46,904 bases of DNA from Helicobacter sp. 13S00401-1 (GTDB lineage: Bacteria > Campylobacterota > Campylobacteria > Campylobacterales > Helicobacteraceae): assembly GCF_002272925.1 (NCBI RefSeq), contig NZ_MLAR01000013.1, positions 1 through 46,904 of the forward strand. The letters run 5' to 3'. The notes under the pieces are model-generated. The model was not told the DNA's origin, did no database searches, and was given only the letters and a program-made list of their open reading frames with translations. Position numbers and translations under genes: made by a program. Position 1 is the first letter of the stretch; every line of letters begins with the position of its first letter. Below, piece by piece: positions 17,465 to 26,808 of this stretch.

Positions 17465-17715
17465 GTGCCCGTTAGCTCGCTTTGTTTCGTGGTGCAAAAA
17501 TCGTGAGAAAAGGAAGCTAGACAGTGCGACCGCACGATTTTTCGAGGAAGCTTCGCTTTCAAGGAAACTTCGTTTTGCTAGAAACGGAAATGAGCCAAGG
17601 CCCTCCCCTTGGCTCACGCCAAAAAAAGGCTTTCTTAAAAGAAAGTACTAGTTTCAAAGAAGCTTACGCTTTCGCAGGTTTTGCGGGAGTAAGGAGGGGG
17701 TAAACCCCTTTTTTA
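17465..17715 (+). repeat. Dispersed intergenic repeat, module 2 (copy B)
   Basis: Opposite orientation to copy A at 12535-12785 and the same orientation as the shorter copy C at 45140-45300. It contains the inverted pair ATCGTG / CACGAT around 17499-17538, a short AAGGAAACTTCG array (17540-17577), and the motif GGCCCTCCCCTTGGCTCACG. Confidence 0.7.
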
Positions 17716-17819
17716 TTAGAAGAAAGCATATAAGTTAGAAAAAATAGAAAAAGAAACTGTTGAAATAAAGATTTAGCCACTTACAAAGCAAACTACTTGC
17801 AAGCTTAGTTTATAAACAC

Positions 17820-18623
17820 TTACTTATCAAAACTATCTGCATCTAGCTTTATAGTTTGAGGAACCTTAGTATCTACTATCCATACATAACCAAGCCTAGC
17901 TTCATCTGAGTAGACTTGCACGCTAGCTTTTGTGTAGCCATGATCTTCTTTTATGCTAGTGACTTTGCCAACTTTTATGCCCTCAAAAAAGATTCCATCT
18001 AGACCGCTAGTTATGACCTCATCGCCAACTTCTACATCTATCCACGAAGGTATATAGTCTATAACTATTTTATTATCGCTATCAGTTCTTAATATACCTG
18101 GGGCTTGGTTTTTTCCAACATAAACGCTATAGCTTGTACTCTTGTCCCCGTTTAAAAAACCTAAGAGATTATTACCCTTAAAAGTTGCTATCCCTAGGGC
18201 ATAACCATCTTTTAAGATTCCATACATTTTATTGACACTGCTATGTTTTTGTGTGTAGTCAATCCAAACGCGAGTGTAGTTAGCAAGTGAAACAAAAGAT
18301 ATCACTTTTGCTAACTTGGCATCTACGCCATCATATTTATTATTCATATTTAAAGCAGCGTTTAGATTATAAAAGTTAATTTTTAAAGCATCATACTTAA
18401 TCTTATCAGCCTGTAAGTTTCTAATAGTAGTACGCATATGGGCCACATCAGCGGCCTTAGTCGTATAGTCATCTATAAAGTCTGTAAGTCCTTGCTTTTT
18501 TGCTATATAAAACTGCTTTGCATCATAGCTTGAAGTTATGACAAAAGTTCTAAGGACTGGCACAAAGCCAAAGATAGCCACAACTAAGACTATAAGTATG
18601 ATAAAAAAGGAAAGTATCTTCAT
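17820..18623 (-). CDS. mreC: Rod shape-determining protein MreC
   Basis: A 267-residue protein with one N-terminal membrane anchor (MKILSFFIILIVLVVAIFGF), a helical dimerisation segment (~40-95), and a periplasmic beta-rich MreC domain. The latter includes GYALGIATFKGNNLLGFL and the family motif DEVITSGLDGIFFEGIKVGK (~203-222). MreC couples the MreB filament to the cell-wall elongation machinery (PBP2/RodA). It is the last gene of the panB-to-mreC operon, 8 bp after mreB. The fabZ-lpxA-clpX-mreB-mreC order is the same as in Helicobacter pylori. Confidence 0.93.
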   Translation of the reverse strand: MKILSFFIILIVLVVAIFGFVPVLRTFVITSSYDAKQFYIAKKQGLTDFIDDYTTKAADVAHMRTTIRNLQADKIKYDALKINFYNLNAALNMNNKYDGVDAKLAKVISFVSLANYTRVWIDYTQKHSSVNKMYGILKDGYALGIATFKGNNLLGFLNGDKSTSYSVYVGKNQAPGILRTDSDNKIVIDYIPSWIDVEVGDEVITSGLDGIFFEGIKVGKVTSIKEDHGYTKASVQVYSDEARLGYVWIVDTKVPQTIKLDADSFDK

Positions 18624-18631
18624 TAAGAAAA

Positions 18632-19669
18632 CTAGCTATTAGCTATGATCTTTTCTAGTACACTCATATTTTCCATAGCCTTGCCTGTGCCTTTTGCCAC
18701 GGCAAGTAAAGGCTCATCACCAACATAAACTGGAAGCTTGACCATTTCTGAAAAGTACTTATCAAGATTTCTAATAAGTGCTCCACCACCAGTTAAAACT
18801 ATGCCATTTTCTACTATATCGCCTGCTAGATCAGGTGGGACTACCTCTAAAACACTTTTTAAGGCATTACCCATTTCTTTGATGTGATCTTTTATGGCAT
18901 CTCTTATATCTTCACTAGTTATTTCTATAGTACTTAAAAGACCACTTATCTGATCTCTACCTTTAACTTGCTTAACTAAGATCTCATCTAGTGGAGCAGC
19001 ACTTCCTATATCTATCTTTATCTCTTCAGCTGTTCTATCACCTATTAAAAGGTTAAATTTCTTTCTTACGTACTCTATGATAGCGCCATCTATCTTATCG
19101 CCAGCTGTGCGTATAGACCTAGATATAACAAGGCCTCCAAGTGATAAAACACCTATCTCAGTAGTACCACCACCTATATCAACTACTAAGCTTCCTTGAG
19201 GTTCTTGTATAGGTAAGCCAGCACCAATGGCCGCAGCTAAAGGTTCTTCTATCAAAAATACTTCTCTTGCCCCTGCACTCATGGCAGATTCTTTAACTGC
19301 CTTTCTTTCCACACTAGTTAAACCATAAGGAACACAAACCATAATCCTAGGACGCATAAAGTTTTTTCTCTTATGTGCCTTTTCTATAAAGTAGCGTATC
19401 ATTTTTTCAGTGATGTTAAAGTCAGCTATAACTCCATCTCTCATAGGTCTAACAGCCCTTATATTATCTGGCGTCTTACCTACCATCTCTTTAGCTTCCC
19501 TACCTACGGCTAAGATCTCATCATCTTTATACTTATCTACCTTAACAGCGACAACTGAAGGTTCATTTATTAAGATCTCATGACCTTTTATCATAACTAT
19601 AGTATTAGCTGTACCTAAGTCTATGGCTATATCGTGGGAAAACCACCCTAAAAGTTTATTAAATAACAC
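18632..19669 (-). CDS. mreB: Rod shape-determining protein MreB (bacterial actin)
   Basis: A 345-residue actin-fold ATPase that forms filaments under the inner membrane and directs lateral cell-wall synthesis. Nucleotide-binding motifs are visible: IAIDLGTANTIV (phosphate 1, residues ~14-25), VVDIGGGTTEIGVLSLGG (phosphate 2, ~162-179) and ENGIVLTGGGALIRNLD (adenosine motif, ~287-303). The conserved EPLAAAIGAGLPI segment is present. Length is typical. It lies between clpX (18 bp) and mreC (8 bp). Confidence 0.97.
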   Translation of the reverse strand: MLFNKLLGWFSHDIAIDLGTANTIVMIKGHEILINEPSVVAVKVDKYKDDEILAVGREAKEMVGKTPDNIRAVRPMRDGVIADFNITEKMIRYFIEKAHKRKNFMRPRIMVCVPYGLTSVERKAVKESAMSAGAREVFLIEEPLAAAIGAGLPIQEPQGSLVVDIGGGTTEIGVLSLGGLVISRSIRTAGDKIDGAIIEYVRKKFNLLIGDRTAEEIKIDIGSAAPLDEILVKQVKGRDQISGLLSTIEITSEDIRDAIKDHIKEMGNALKSVLEVVPPDLAGDIVENGIVLTGGGALIRNLDKYFSEMVKLPVYVGDEPLLAVAKGTGKAMENMSVLEKIIANS

Positions 19670-19687
19670 TTATATGCTCCTTGTATC

Positions 19688-20968
19688 TTATATAGCTTTG
19701 GCTTTGTTTTTTTTGATTAGTATAGGTTTATCTAGCTTATCTACACAAGCTTTTGTTATGACTACTTGATAGCCACTATATTCTGGCATATCAAACATTA
19801 AGTCTATGCACAACTCTTCAACTATGGACCTAAGCCCCCTAGCACCAATTTTACGTTCAATTGCAAGCTCAGCTATACGATCAATTGCATCATCTTCAAA
19901 AACTAGATCTATATTATCCATTTCAAAAAGCTTTTTATACTGCTTTATGATGGCATTTTTTGGATTAGTGAGTATAGATATCATAGCTTCTTTGCTTATG
20001 CTTTCAAGGGTTGATATAACTGGCAGCCTCCCTATAAGTTCTGGTATAAGACCGTAGTTTACAAGATCACCTGTATCAACTTTAGAGATGATAGAATCTT
20101 TAGATTCTACTTTTTCTTCTTCAGCACTAACGCCAAAACCTAGGACTGAGTTTTTGGATACTCTTTTTTTGATGATATCTTCTATGCCATCAAAGGCTCC
20201 ACCGCAGATAAAGAGTATATGGCTAGTATCTATTTGTATAAAGTCTTGATTAGGATGTTTTCTTCCGCCCTTTGGAGGGATGTTTACCACACTTCCTTCT
20301 ATAATCTTAAGTAAGGCTTGCTGAACGCCCTCACCACTTACATCGCGAGTTATAGATCTATTTTCTGATAAGCGAGAGATCTTATCTATCTCATCTATAA
20401 ACACTATACCCATTTCTGCTTTTTTAACATCGCCATTAGCAGCTTGCAAGAGTCTTGTTAATATATTTTCTACATCTTCTCCGACATAACCCGCCTCAGT
20501 TAAAGATGTAGCATCACAGATGGCAATAGGCAAGTCCAAAAACTTAGCTAAGGTTTGGGCCATTAAAGTCTTACCACTTCCAGTAGGACCAATAAGCAAG
20601 ATATTAGACTTAGAAAGCTCTACATCTTCGCCCCCATAAAGTATATTTCCATTCTCATCTTTTTTATTTAGGCTAGAGATTCTTTTGTAGTGGTTATAAA
20701 CTGCTACGCTAAAGATCTTTTTAGCTCTTTCTTGCCCTATAACATAGTCATCAAGATGACGTTTTAAAGATTTAGGGGAAGGTATGTCATGTTTTAAAAC
20801 ATCAAAACCTGCACCTTCAAGGCCATCTTTATCAAAGTACTCTTTATATATATAAGTTGAACAGTACTTACAGATAAAGGCTTTTTGTCCGCTGACTTCT
20901 GGGTTGCTAGCTACTAGTGGATTCCCTTCACTTGCTTCTTTTCCACAAAAACTACATCTATCAGTCAT
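19688..20968 (-). CDS. clpX: ATP-dependent Clp protease ATP-binding subunit ClpX
   Basis: A 426-residue AAA+ unfoldase that feeds proteins to ClpP. The N-terminal zinc-binding domain has C5/C8 (CSFC) and C33/C36 (CKYC). Walker A is GPTGSGKT (127-134), Walker B is [11 protein letters not shown] (~188-198), and the sensor/arginine region includes [12 protein letters not shown]. The pore loop GYVGEDVE follows Walker A, as in ClpX, and the ClpP-binding IGF-type loop is present in variant form (SVLGFG). It starts 2 bp after lpxA. Confidence 0.97.
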   Translation of the reverse strand: MTDRCSFCGKEASEGNPLVASNPEVSGQKAFICKYCSTYIYKEYFDKDGLEGAGFDVLKHDIPSPKSLKRHLDDYVIGQERAKKIFSVAVYNHYKRISSLNKKDENGNILYGGEDVELSKSNILLIGPTGSGKTLMAQTLAKFLDLPIAICDATSLTEAGYVGEDVENILTRLLQAANGDVKKAEMGIVFIDEIDKISRLSENRSITRDVSGEGVQQALLKIIEGSVVNIPPKGGRKHPNQDFIQIDTSHILFICGGAFDGIEDIIKKRVSKNSVLGFGVSAEEEKVESKDSIISKVDTGDLVNYGLIPELIGRLPVISTLESISKEAMISILTNPKNAIIKQYKKLFEMDNIDLVFEDDAIDRIAELAIERKIGARGLRSIVEELCIDLMFDMPEYSGYQVVITKACVDKLDKPILIKKNKAKAI

Positions 20969-20970
20969 GC

Positions 20971-21750
20971 TTATAGCTCTCCTCTTTTAAATGGTATCCC
21001 ACGTGTAGATTCCAAGATAAAGTTACAAATATGCTTTATCTCATCTATAGGATTAGTTTCTAACTCTAGGGTTGCTACTTCTTGCAAGCTTTGCTTACCG
21101 CTAAAAAGTTTTTTATAAAGCGTGCTTATAGAATCTATATCTTCACGACTTAAAATCTTTCTCATTCTAAATTTATTAAGCCCTACTATCTTTGCTCTAT
21201 TACCCTCTGCTAAACAGTAAGGGGGTATATCTTGTGCTAAAGCACTAGCTCCAGCTATCATAGCGCCTTCGCCTATTTTTACAAACTGGTGAATTGGTGT
21301 CATGCCGCCTATGTTTACGTTGTTTTCTATAACTATATGACCACCAAGTGTTGCATTATTAGCCAAGATATTATTGTTACCCACTATACAGTCATGCGCT
21401 ATATGAACATAAGCCATAAATAAATTATTACTACCTATGACTGTTTTTCCACCGCCTCCAAGAGTTCCTGGGTTAAACATACAGTGTTCTCTTACTAGAT
21501 TATTATCACCTAAGACCAAAGTAGTAAGCTCACCTTGATATTTTAGATCTTGAGGGGGAGTGCCTAAGACTGCATAAGGAAAGATAGTATTACCTTGACC
21601 TAATGTTGTATGACCCAGTAAGGTTACGTTGTTATAAAGCTTAGTGTTATCGCCTATAACTACATTTTCACCTATGACACAAAAGTCGCCTATCTCTACG
21701 TTTTTACCTATCTTTGCACCTGGTTTTATAATGGCAGTACTAGCTATCAT
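20971..21750 (-). CDS. lpxA: UDP-N-acetylglucosamine acyltransferase LpxA
   Basis: A 259-residue left-handed beta-helix protein built of hexapeptide repeats ((I/V)G.N..(I/L)) over residues ~10-185. It transfers 3-hydroxyacyl from ACP to UDP-GlcNAc, the first step of lipid A synthesis. The catalytic His lies in [15 protein letters not shown] (~112-126), and [15 protein letters not shown] plus the [12 protein letters not shown] segment are typical. The C-terminal helical domain ([15 protein letters not shown]) is complete. Its start overlaps the fabZ stop by 4 bp; both use acyl-ACP. Confidence 0.96.
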   Translation of the reverse strand: MIASTAIIKPGAKIGKNVEIGDFCVIGENVVIGDNTKLYNNVTLLGHTTLGQGNTIFPYAVLGTPPQDLKYQGELTTLVLGDNNLVREHCMFNPGTLGGGGKTVIGSNNLFMAYVHIAHDCIVGNNNILANNATLGGHIVIENNVNIGGMTPIHQFVKIGEGAMIAGASALAQDIPPYCLAEGNRAKIVGLNKFRMRKILSREDIDSISTLYKKLFSGKQSLQEVATLELETNPIDEIKHICNFILESTRGIPFKRGEL

Positions 21751-22259
21751 TTCGTATGCCTATCAACTACCATAGCTTGCAACTCTGCTTGACTGGCAAG
21801 ATTCCCATCTACAAAAGCCTTACCTTCAAGCTTCCATATATTACTTCTATGTTTTAAAACACGCATCTCATAGCAAAGTCTATCACCTGGTCTAACTGGG
21901 ATTCTAAACTTAACATTATCCATAGTCATGAAATAAACTATCTTGTCATCACTTAGCCCTTGATCTAACCCCCAAGTGCTTACAAAAGCTAAGATTCCAC
22001 CAGCTTGTGCCATACCTTCAACTTGCATCACGCCAGGATAAATTGGCTCTTTTGGAAAGTGACCCAAAAAGACTTCTTCGTTGATAGTTATGTTTTTATA
22101 AGCTTTTATGCTTTCATTTGGGATGATTTCAGTAACTCTATCTACTAAAAGCATAGGATATCTATGAGGTAAGATCTTCATAATAGAATCTATGTTTAAC
22201 TGGAATTGTGAGTTTAATGTATCTTGTTTTGAATCTGCTTTATTAAAAACTTCTTCCAT
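21747..22259 (-). CDS. fabZ: 3-hydroxyacyl-[acyl-carrier-protein] dehydratase FabZ
   Basis: A 170-residue hot-dog-fold dehydratase of the fatty acid elongation cycle. The active-site His is in ILPHRYPMLLVDRV (residues ~29-42) and the Glu in PGVMQVEGMAQAGG (~75-88), matching FabZ rather than FabA. A short polar N-terminal extension of ~20 residues precedes the domain. The ATG is preceded by AAGGGG on the coding strand. It lies 45 bp downstream of panB and overlaps lpxA by 4 bp. Confidence 0.95.
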   Translation of the reverse strand: MEEVFNKADSKQDTLNSQFQLNIDSIMKILPHRYPMLLVDRVTEIIPNESIKAYKNITINEEVFLGHFPKEPIYPGVMQVEGMAQAGGILAFVSTWGLDQGLSDDKIVYFMTMDNVKFRIPVRPGDRLCYEMRVLKHRSNIWKLEGKAFVDGNLASQAELQAMVVDRHTK

Positions 22260-22304
22260 TAAGACCCCTTGTATGTATTTTGATATTGTTAATTTGTGAT
22301 TCTA

Positions 22305-23099
22305 TCATAGATAAGTTTCTTTAGAATCTGGAAACTCTTTTGTTTTTACTGATTTGACATAGTTTTTAAGTGCGTCTTCTACTAGCTCAGCACCATTTAA
22401 AAAGCGTCTTACAAACTTAGGCTTAAAGTTAGTAAAAAAGCCAAAAGCATCACTCCAAACTAGTATTTGCCCATCACACTCATTACCCGCGCCTATGCCT
22501 ATAACTGGGATTTTAAGCTCACGTTGTAAGTCTTTGGCCAAGTTTGCTACAGTGCCTTCTAAAACTAAGGCCATAGCTCCTGCCTTTTGCACATCTAAAG
22601 CATCATCAAATATCTTTTGTAAAGACTTTTCATCCTTGCCTTGAACGTGAAAGCCTCCCTCACTTCTAGCCATTTGAGGCATAAGACCTATATGACCAAC
22701 TACTGATATCCCTCTATCAACTATAGCTTTTATGATAGGGGCTACTTCACTGCCACCTTCAAGTTTTATAGCATCTACTTTGGTTTCTTTATAGAATCTT
22801 GTTGCATTTTTTACAGCTTGCTTTACACTACCATAAGACCCAAAAGGCATATCAGCCACTATATAAGCCTGACTAGCCCCCCTGCAAACTGCACGTGAGT
22901 GATATATCATCTCATCCATACCTATGGTCAAAGTATCACTTTCATTATTAAAGCTCATATTTAAACTATCGCCAATTAGTATCAAATCTACATGTTTGTC
23001 AAAAATGTTCGCAAACAAGGCATCATACGCTGTTATACACACTATTTGTTCTACATTTTTCTTAGCTTGTAAAGCTTTAGCTGTGATTTTAGTACCCAT
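22305..23099 (-). CDS. panB: 3-methyl-2-oxobutanoate hydroxymethyltransferase PanB
   Basis: A 264-residue TIM-barrel enzyme that makes ketopantoate from ketoisovalerate and methylenetetrahydrofolate, the first committed step of pantothenate synthesis. Conserved segments: ITAYDALFANIFDKHVDLIL (~23-42, then GDSLNM), VADMPFGSYG (~81-90), KLEGGSEVAPII (~111-122), VVGHIGLMPQM (~132-142), VLEGTV (~178-183) and IGIGAGNECDGQILVWSD (~199-216). AAGGAG precedes the start. It is first in the operon running to mreC. panC is separate, about 7 kb away on the same strand. Confidence 0.96.
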   Translation of the reverse strand: MGTKITAKALQAKKNVEQIVCITAYDALFANIFDKHVDLILIGDSLNMSFNNESDTLTIGMDEMIYHSRAVCRGASQAYIVADMPFGSYGSVKQAVKNATRFYKETKVDAIKLEGGSEVAPIIKAIVDRGISVVGHIGLMPQMARSEGGFHVQGKDEKSLQKIFDDALDVQKAGAMALVLEGTVANLAKDLQRELKIPVIGIGAGNECDGQILVWSDAFGFFTNFKPKFVRRFLNGAELVEDALKNYVKSVKTKEFPDSKETYL

Positions 23100-23226
23100 T
23101 TATAACACTCCTTGTTTTAAGTAATGATAACATTACACTTAATATCTTTGTATATTATTAATGTTAAATGTTAAAATAGACACATTACATTTTTATCTTA
23201 TGTAAAAAACTTTAAGGAGTTCTAAC

Positions 23227-24534
23227 TTGGACCCATATCACTCGGTTGGTGTCGTTATCTTAGCCATACTGTTGGTTTTATTAAATGCATTTTTTGTATT
23301 ATCAGAATTCTCTATAGTTAAAATTAGAAAGTCAAGATTAGAAGAGCTAGTAAAGCTTAAAGCGCGTAATGCTAAACTTGCACTAAAAATCTCAAAATCT
23401 TTAGATAGCTACCTTTCAGCCACACAACTTGGCATCACTTTAGCCTCCATAGGACTAGGATGGGTTGGAGAAAAAATAGGAAGGTTAATCTTTGCTGGAT
23501 TTTCACTCTTTACTAATGACCCTCAAGCCTTAAGCATAGCAAGCCTTATACTCTCTTTTATCATAGTAACCCTACTTCATGTCATATTAGGCGAGATAGT
23601 GCCAAAGTCAGTTGCCATAGCAAAAAGTGAAGAATCTGTCCTTGCCATAGCTAAGCCACTTTATGCTTTCCACTTTGTCTTTTTTCCCGTTATAAAGTTT
23701 TTTAACATCATCTCCAACCTAGTCTTAAGGCTTTTAAAAGTAAAAGGCACTAGTGATGCCCATAGCGATGAAGAACTTAAAATCATCGTTGGTGAAAGCC
23801 TAAAAGAAGGGCACTTAGATTCTATAGAATCTGAGATTATTAAAAACGCAGTTGACTTTTCAGATACCTTAGCCAAAGAGATAATGACTCCTAGAAAAGA
23901 TATGGTTTGTCTTGATAAAACTAAGACTTTAGAAGAGAACTTAGAGATAGTTAAAAATAGCAAACACACAAGATTCCCATATTGCGATGGCAGTAAAGAT
24001 AAAATCATAGGGATCATACACATTAGAAGTTTGCTTAGCCTAGCACTTCAAAACAAGGTGCAAAATCTAGATTCTATAGCTGTGAAAATGCTAGTTATCT
24101 CAGAAAACATCTCAATCTCTAAAGCCATAGTTAAAATGCATGAAAAAAGAGTTTACACTGCCCTAGTTGTAGATGAGTACGGTGGTACTGCTGGGATTTT
24201 AACTACTGAAGATATATTGCAAGAAGTTATGGGCAGTATCTATGATGACACAGATGAAAATCACATAAAAAAGATAGATGAAAACTCTTATGAGCTAGAA
24301 GGAACTTATGAGCTAGATGACTTACAAGAAACCTTAGGAGTAGACTATGAAGATAAAGAGCAAGTCACTATAGGAGGATATGTCTTATCGCTTTTTGGAA
24401 GTATGCCAAGTAAGGGCGATAAGATAAGTGATGAGTACTGTGAGTACGAGGTATTAAGCACAGAAGACAATAGGATTAATAAACTAATACTCACAAAAAC
24501 TACCTGCGAAAACACTCAAGAATCTAAAAGCTAG
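23227..24534 (+). CDS. CNNM/CBS-domain membrane protein (HlyC/CorC family)
   Basis: A 435-residue protein with a TTG start preceded by AAGGAG. An N-terminal DUF21/CNNM membrane domain (residues ~5-170) includes LLVLLNAFFVLSEFSIVKIR, ATQLGITLASIGLGWVGE and HVILGEIVPKSVAI. A CBS pair follows (~215-335: EIMTPRKDMVCL, HTRFPYCDG, VDEYGGTAGILTTEDILQE), then a C-terminal CorC/HlyC domain (~345-425). The family is linked to Mg2+/Co2+ efflux; older hemolysin names are not reliable. It may share a transcript with the DMT transporter 25 bp downstream. Confidence 0.9.
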   Translation: MDPYHSVGVVILAILLVLLNAFFVLSEFSIVKIRKSRLEELVKLKARNAKLALKISKSLDSYLSATQLGITLASIGLGWVGEKIGRLIFAGFSLFTNDPQALSIASLILSFIIVTLLHVILGEIVPKSVAIAKSEESVLAIAKPLYAFHFVFFPVIKFFNIISNLVLRLLKVKGTSDAHSDEELKIIVGESLKEGHLDSIESEIIKNAVDFSDTLAKEIMTPRKDMVCLDKTKTLEENLEIVKNSKHTRFPYCDGSKDKIIGIIHIRSLLSLALQNKVQNLDSIAVKMLVISENISISKAIVKMHEKRVYTALVVDEYGGTAGILTTEDILQEVMGSIYDDTDENHIKKIDENSYELEGTYELDDLQETLGVDYEDKEQVTIGGYVLSLFGSMPSKGDKISDEYCEYEVLSTEDNRINKLILTKTTCENTQESKS

Positions 24535-24559
24535 CATGGCTAAAAGTAAGGACTACTAG

Positions 24560-25531
24560 GTGTCAGATACGTTAAAAGGTGTTTTGCTTATGGCTCTTGC
24601 AACCATATTTTTTGCAATTATGAATGGCTTAATAAAAATCCTAGGCCAGCTTAATATGTCTTCTATGGAAAGCATCTTTTTTAGAGCCATAACTATGGTT
24701 ATCATAGTTTTTATTGGCATAGTTTTAACCAATATCCATAAGGATATATTTTTAATGTTTACTTCCTTAAGAGATGCCTTAAGATCTAAAAAAAAAGGTG
24801 GCCTAAGTAAGCTTTTAATACGCTCTCTTTTTGGGGCCATATCTATGTCTTTAGGCTTTTATAACTATATAACCATACCTCTAGGTATAGCTGTAGCCTT
24901 CTTGCTTAGCACACCTTTATATATAACACTTTTTGCACTTTTTACAAAAAATAAGCCTAGACCTATAGTTATCTTTGCAACTATTTTAGGTTTTCTTGGA
25001 ATCTTATTAATTAGTGATCCCTTCCATGGGAACATACCTTTATTAAACATTATTTTAGGAGTCTTAGGGGCCTTAAGTGGGGCTTTTGCCTTTTTTACAT
25101 TAAAAAGCATGGATGGCTACTTTAAAAGTGAGAGTATAGTTTTATGGTATGGGATAATTATGAGTTTAGTTGGTCTTTTTGGAGTTTTTATCCTGCCTCT
25201 TTTTGGGGTGCATGATGACTTAATCTCAGGACTTATGATGCCTCATAGCACCATGTGGCTTATTATCATCTTTGTTGGAATCTCAGGCACATTAGCCCAG
25301 TGGCTTATGACTAAGTCTTACATGTTTACAAGCCCTGCCATAGTCTCTCCTATAACCTATCTTAGAATCATATGGAGTATGATAATAGGCATCTTTTTAG
25401 GAGATAAGCTACCAAACCTCTATCAAAGTTTAGGTCTAGCTTTAATCATAATCTGTGGTGTTCTTATAGCCTTGCCTGTGCTTATCCAAGATCTTAGTGA
25501 TAAAAAGAACTTTAAAAAACTTAAAAAGTAA
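24560..25531 (+). CDS. EamA/DMT-superfamily transporter
   Basis: A 323-residue protein with ten predicted membrane segments in two EamA repeats, GTG start. The first repeat begins GVLLMALATIFFAIMNGLIK. The second includes ILGVLGALSGAFAFFTLKSM (~166-185) and ends in LALIIICGVLIALPVLI. Between them ITIPLGIAVAFLLSTPLYIT is a typical DMT helix pair. These carriers export or import small metabolites; the substrate is unknown. It follows the CNNM/CBS gene by 25 bp and ends before a bidirectional hairpin. Confidence 0.88.
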   Translation: MSDTLKGVLLMALATIFFAIMNGLIKILGQLNMSSMESIFFRAITMVIIVFIGIVLTNIHKDIFLMFTSLRDALRSKKKGGLSKLLIRSLFGAISMSLGFYNYITIPLGIAVAFLLSTPLYITLFALFTKNKPRPIVIFATILGFLGILLISDPFHGNIPLLNIILGVLGALSGAFAFFTLKSMDGYFKSESIVLWYGIIMSLVGLFGVFILPLFGVHDDLISGLMMPHSTMWLIIIFVGISGTLAQWLMTKSYMFTSPAIVSPITYLRIIWSMIIGIFLGDKLPNLYQSLGLALIIICGVLIALPVLIQDLSDKKNFKKLKK

Positions 25532-25549
25532 AGTTTTTATTAAGCACTA

Positions 25550-25579
25550 GTTAGATTCTATAAGCTTATAAAATCTAAC
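25550..25579. terminator. Bidirectional hairpin containing a TAGATTCTA word
   Basis: GTTAGATTCTATAAG followed directly by CTTATAAAATCTAAC: 15-bp arms with a single mismatched position, between the convergent transporter gene and dnaJ. Confidence 0.75.
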
Positions 25580-25617
25580 ACTTTTTACCCACTATCTTGT
25601 TTCTTAGTGCCAAACAG

Positions 25618-26739
25618 TCACCTTTTCACCCAGTCAGAAAACTTTTTAAAAGCCTTCTTAAAACTTGACTGATAAGGCTTGCTAGTGGTTTCATTAAAAC
25701 TACTTTGAAGCTTTAAGACTAGCTCTTTTTGCTCTTCACTTAAACTTTTTGGATAATTAACTTTTAGCTCAGCTACAAGCCTACCTTTAGCTCCTGTGTG
25801 AACATCAGGCACTCCTTCTCCTCTAAAAACTATCTGCTGGCCATTTTGTGCGCCTTGAGGCACTTTTAATTCTAGCTCACCGCGCAAAGATGGAATCTTT
25901 ATACTTCCACCCAAAACTACAGTGGTAAAAAAAACTGGCACTTGTAAGTAAATATCACTTCCATGCCTTATAAAGTGCTCATCGTCAGCTACTTTTACTT
26001 GCAGGTATAAATCGCCTCTTACACCTTCTTTTATGCAATTACCTTTGCCTCTATAAACTAGTTGATTACCAGTGTCAACTCCAGCTTTTATACTTATCTC
26101 TAAGTTTTCTTCTAAGACTTCAAAGCCTTCTCCATGACACTTAGAACACTTAGCAGATGGAATCTGCCCGCTTCCACCACAAGTACTACAAGTTTGTTGA
26201 AACTGTAAAAAGCCATTTCTAGCAAAGACAACACCCCTTCCTTGGCAAGTTGGACAAGTCTTAAGCTTGCCATCTTTTGCACCTGTGCCAAGACAGGCCT
26301 TACAGTAGCTTTTATACTTATGTTTTATAGTTTTTTTAGCTCCAAAAACTGCGTCTTTAAAACTTACATCAAGCTCTATAAGCAAGTCTGGTTCAAATAA
26401 AAGTCTTTCTTTTTTCTGGCTAGAAGCACCACCAAAAGCACCAAAAAAGTCGCCAAATATATCTTCAAATATAGACCCAAAGCCACCTTGTGATGAACTA
26501 AACCCACCTCCTTGACTAACTCCTTCTTTACCATATCTATCATAAAGAGTTCTTTTTTCTGGGTCACTCAAAACTGCGTAAGCTTCATTTATAAGCTTAA
26601 ATCTTTCTTCAGCATCTTCATCTTTGTTTCTATCTGGATGATACTGTAATGCCAACTTACGATAACTTTTCTTTAAGGCTTGCTCGTCGCAATCTTGCTC
26701 TACTTCTAATATCTCATAATAACTAGCCTCTAAAGACAT
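25618..26739 (-). CDS. dnaJ: Chaperone protein DnaJ
   Basis: A 373-residue type I J-protein that stimulates DnaK ATPase. The J domain has HPD at 34-36 (LQYHPDRN). A Gly/Phe-rich region (GGGFSSSQGGFGSIFEDIFG) follows. The zinc domain has four CxxCxGxG-type repeats (CKACLGTG, CPTCQGRG, CSTCGGSG, CSKCHGEG), and the C-terminal substrate-binding domains are complete (GDLYLQVKV, VPQGAQNGQQIVFRGEGVP). AAGGAAGG precedes the ATG. It is transcribed away from recR from a shared symmetric intergenic element. Confidence 0.97.
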   Translation of the reverse strand: MSLEASYYEILEVEQDCDEQALKKSYRKLALQYHPDRNKDEDAEERFKLINEAYAVLSDPEKRTLYDRYGKEGVSQGGGFSSSQGGFGSIFEDIFGDFFGAFGGASSQKKERLLFEPDLLIELDVSFKDAVFGAKKTIKHKYKSYCKACLGTGAKDGKLKTCPTCQGRGVVFARNGFLQFQQTCSTCGGSGQIPSAKCSKCHGEGFEVLEENLEISIKAGVDTGNQLVYRGKGNCIKEGVRGDLYLQVKVADDEHFIRHGSDIYLQVPVFFTTVVLGGSIKIPSLRGELELKVPQGAQNGQQIVFRGEGVPDVHTGAKGRLVAELKVNYPKSLSEEQKELVLKLQSSFNETTSKPYQSSFKKAFKKFSDWVKR

Positions 26740-26774
26740 TGCCTTCCTTAATATATGGTTTTATTAAACCTTAG

Positions 26775-26808
26775 ATTTTATCAAAAAAGAGGTCTTTTTT
26801 GATAAAAT
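26775..26808. promoter_or_regulatory. Perfect inverted repeat carrying divergent -10 boxes for dnaJ and recR
   Basis: ATTTTATCAAAAAAGA (26775-26790), GG, then TCTTTTTTGATAAAAT (26793-26808): two perfect 16-bp arms. Each outer end reads GATAAAAT in the outward direction, so it can serve as the -10 box for dnaJ (minus) and recR (plus). The right arm overlaps the first ATG of recR. Confidence 0.65.

Larger units (their letters stand above)
16880..17819. other. Gene-free, repeat-rich stretch (940 bp)
   Basis: The first ~160 bp are plain A+T-rich DNA. Then come a perfect 18-bp palindrome made of two TAGAWTCTA words (17062-17079), repeat modules 1 and 2 (copy B), and a tail similar to 12890-12940 (AAAGAAA..., AATAAAGATTTAG). 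Open frames at 17205-17411 and 17463-17651 lie wholly inside the repeats and I do not take them as genes. Confidence 0.7.

Noticed and set aside
17205-17651. Two plus-strand frames in the repeat block
   Set aside because: Entirely inside dispersed repeats and hairpin arms, with no ribosome site or homology I recognise.
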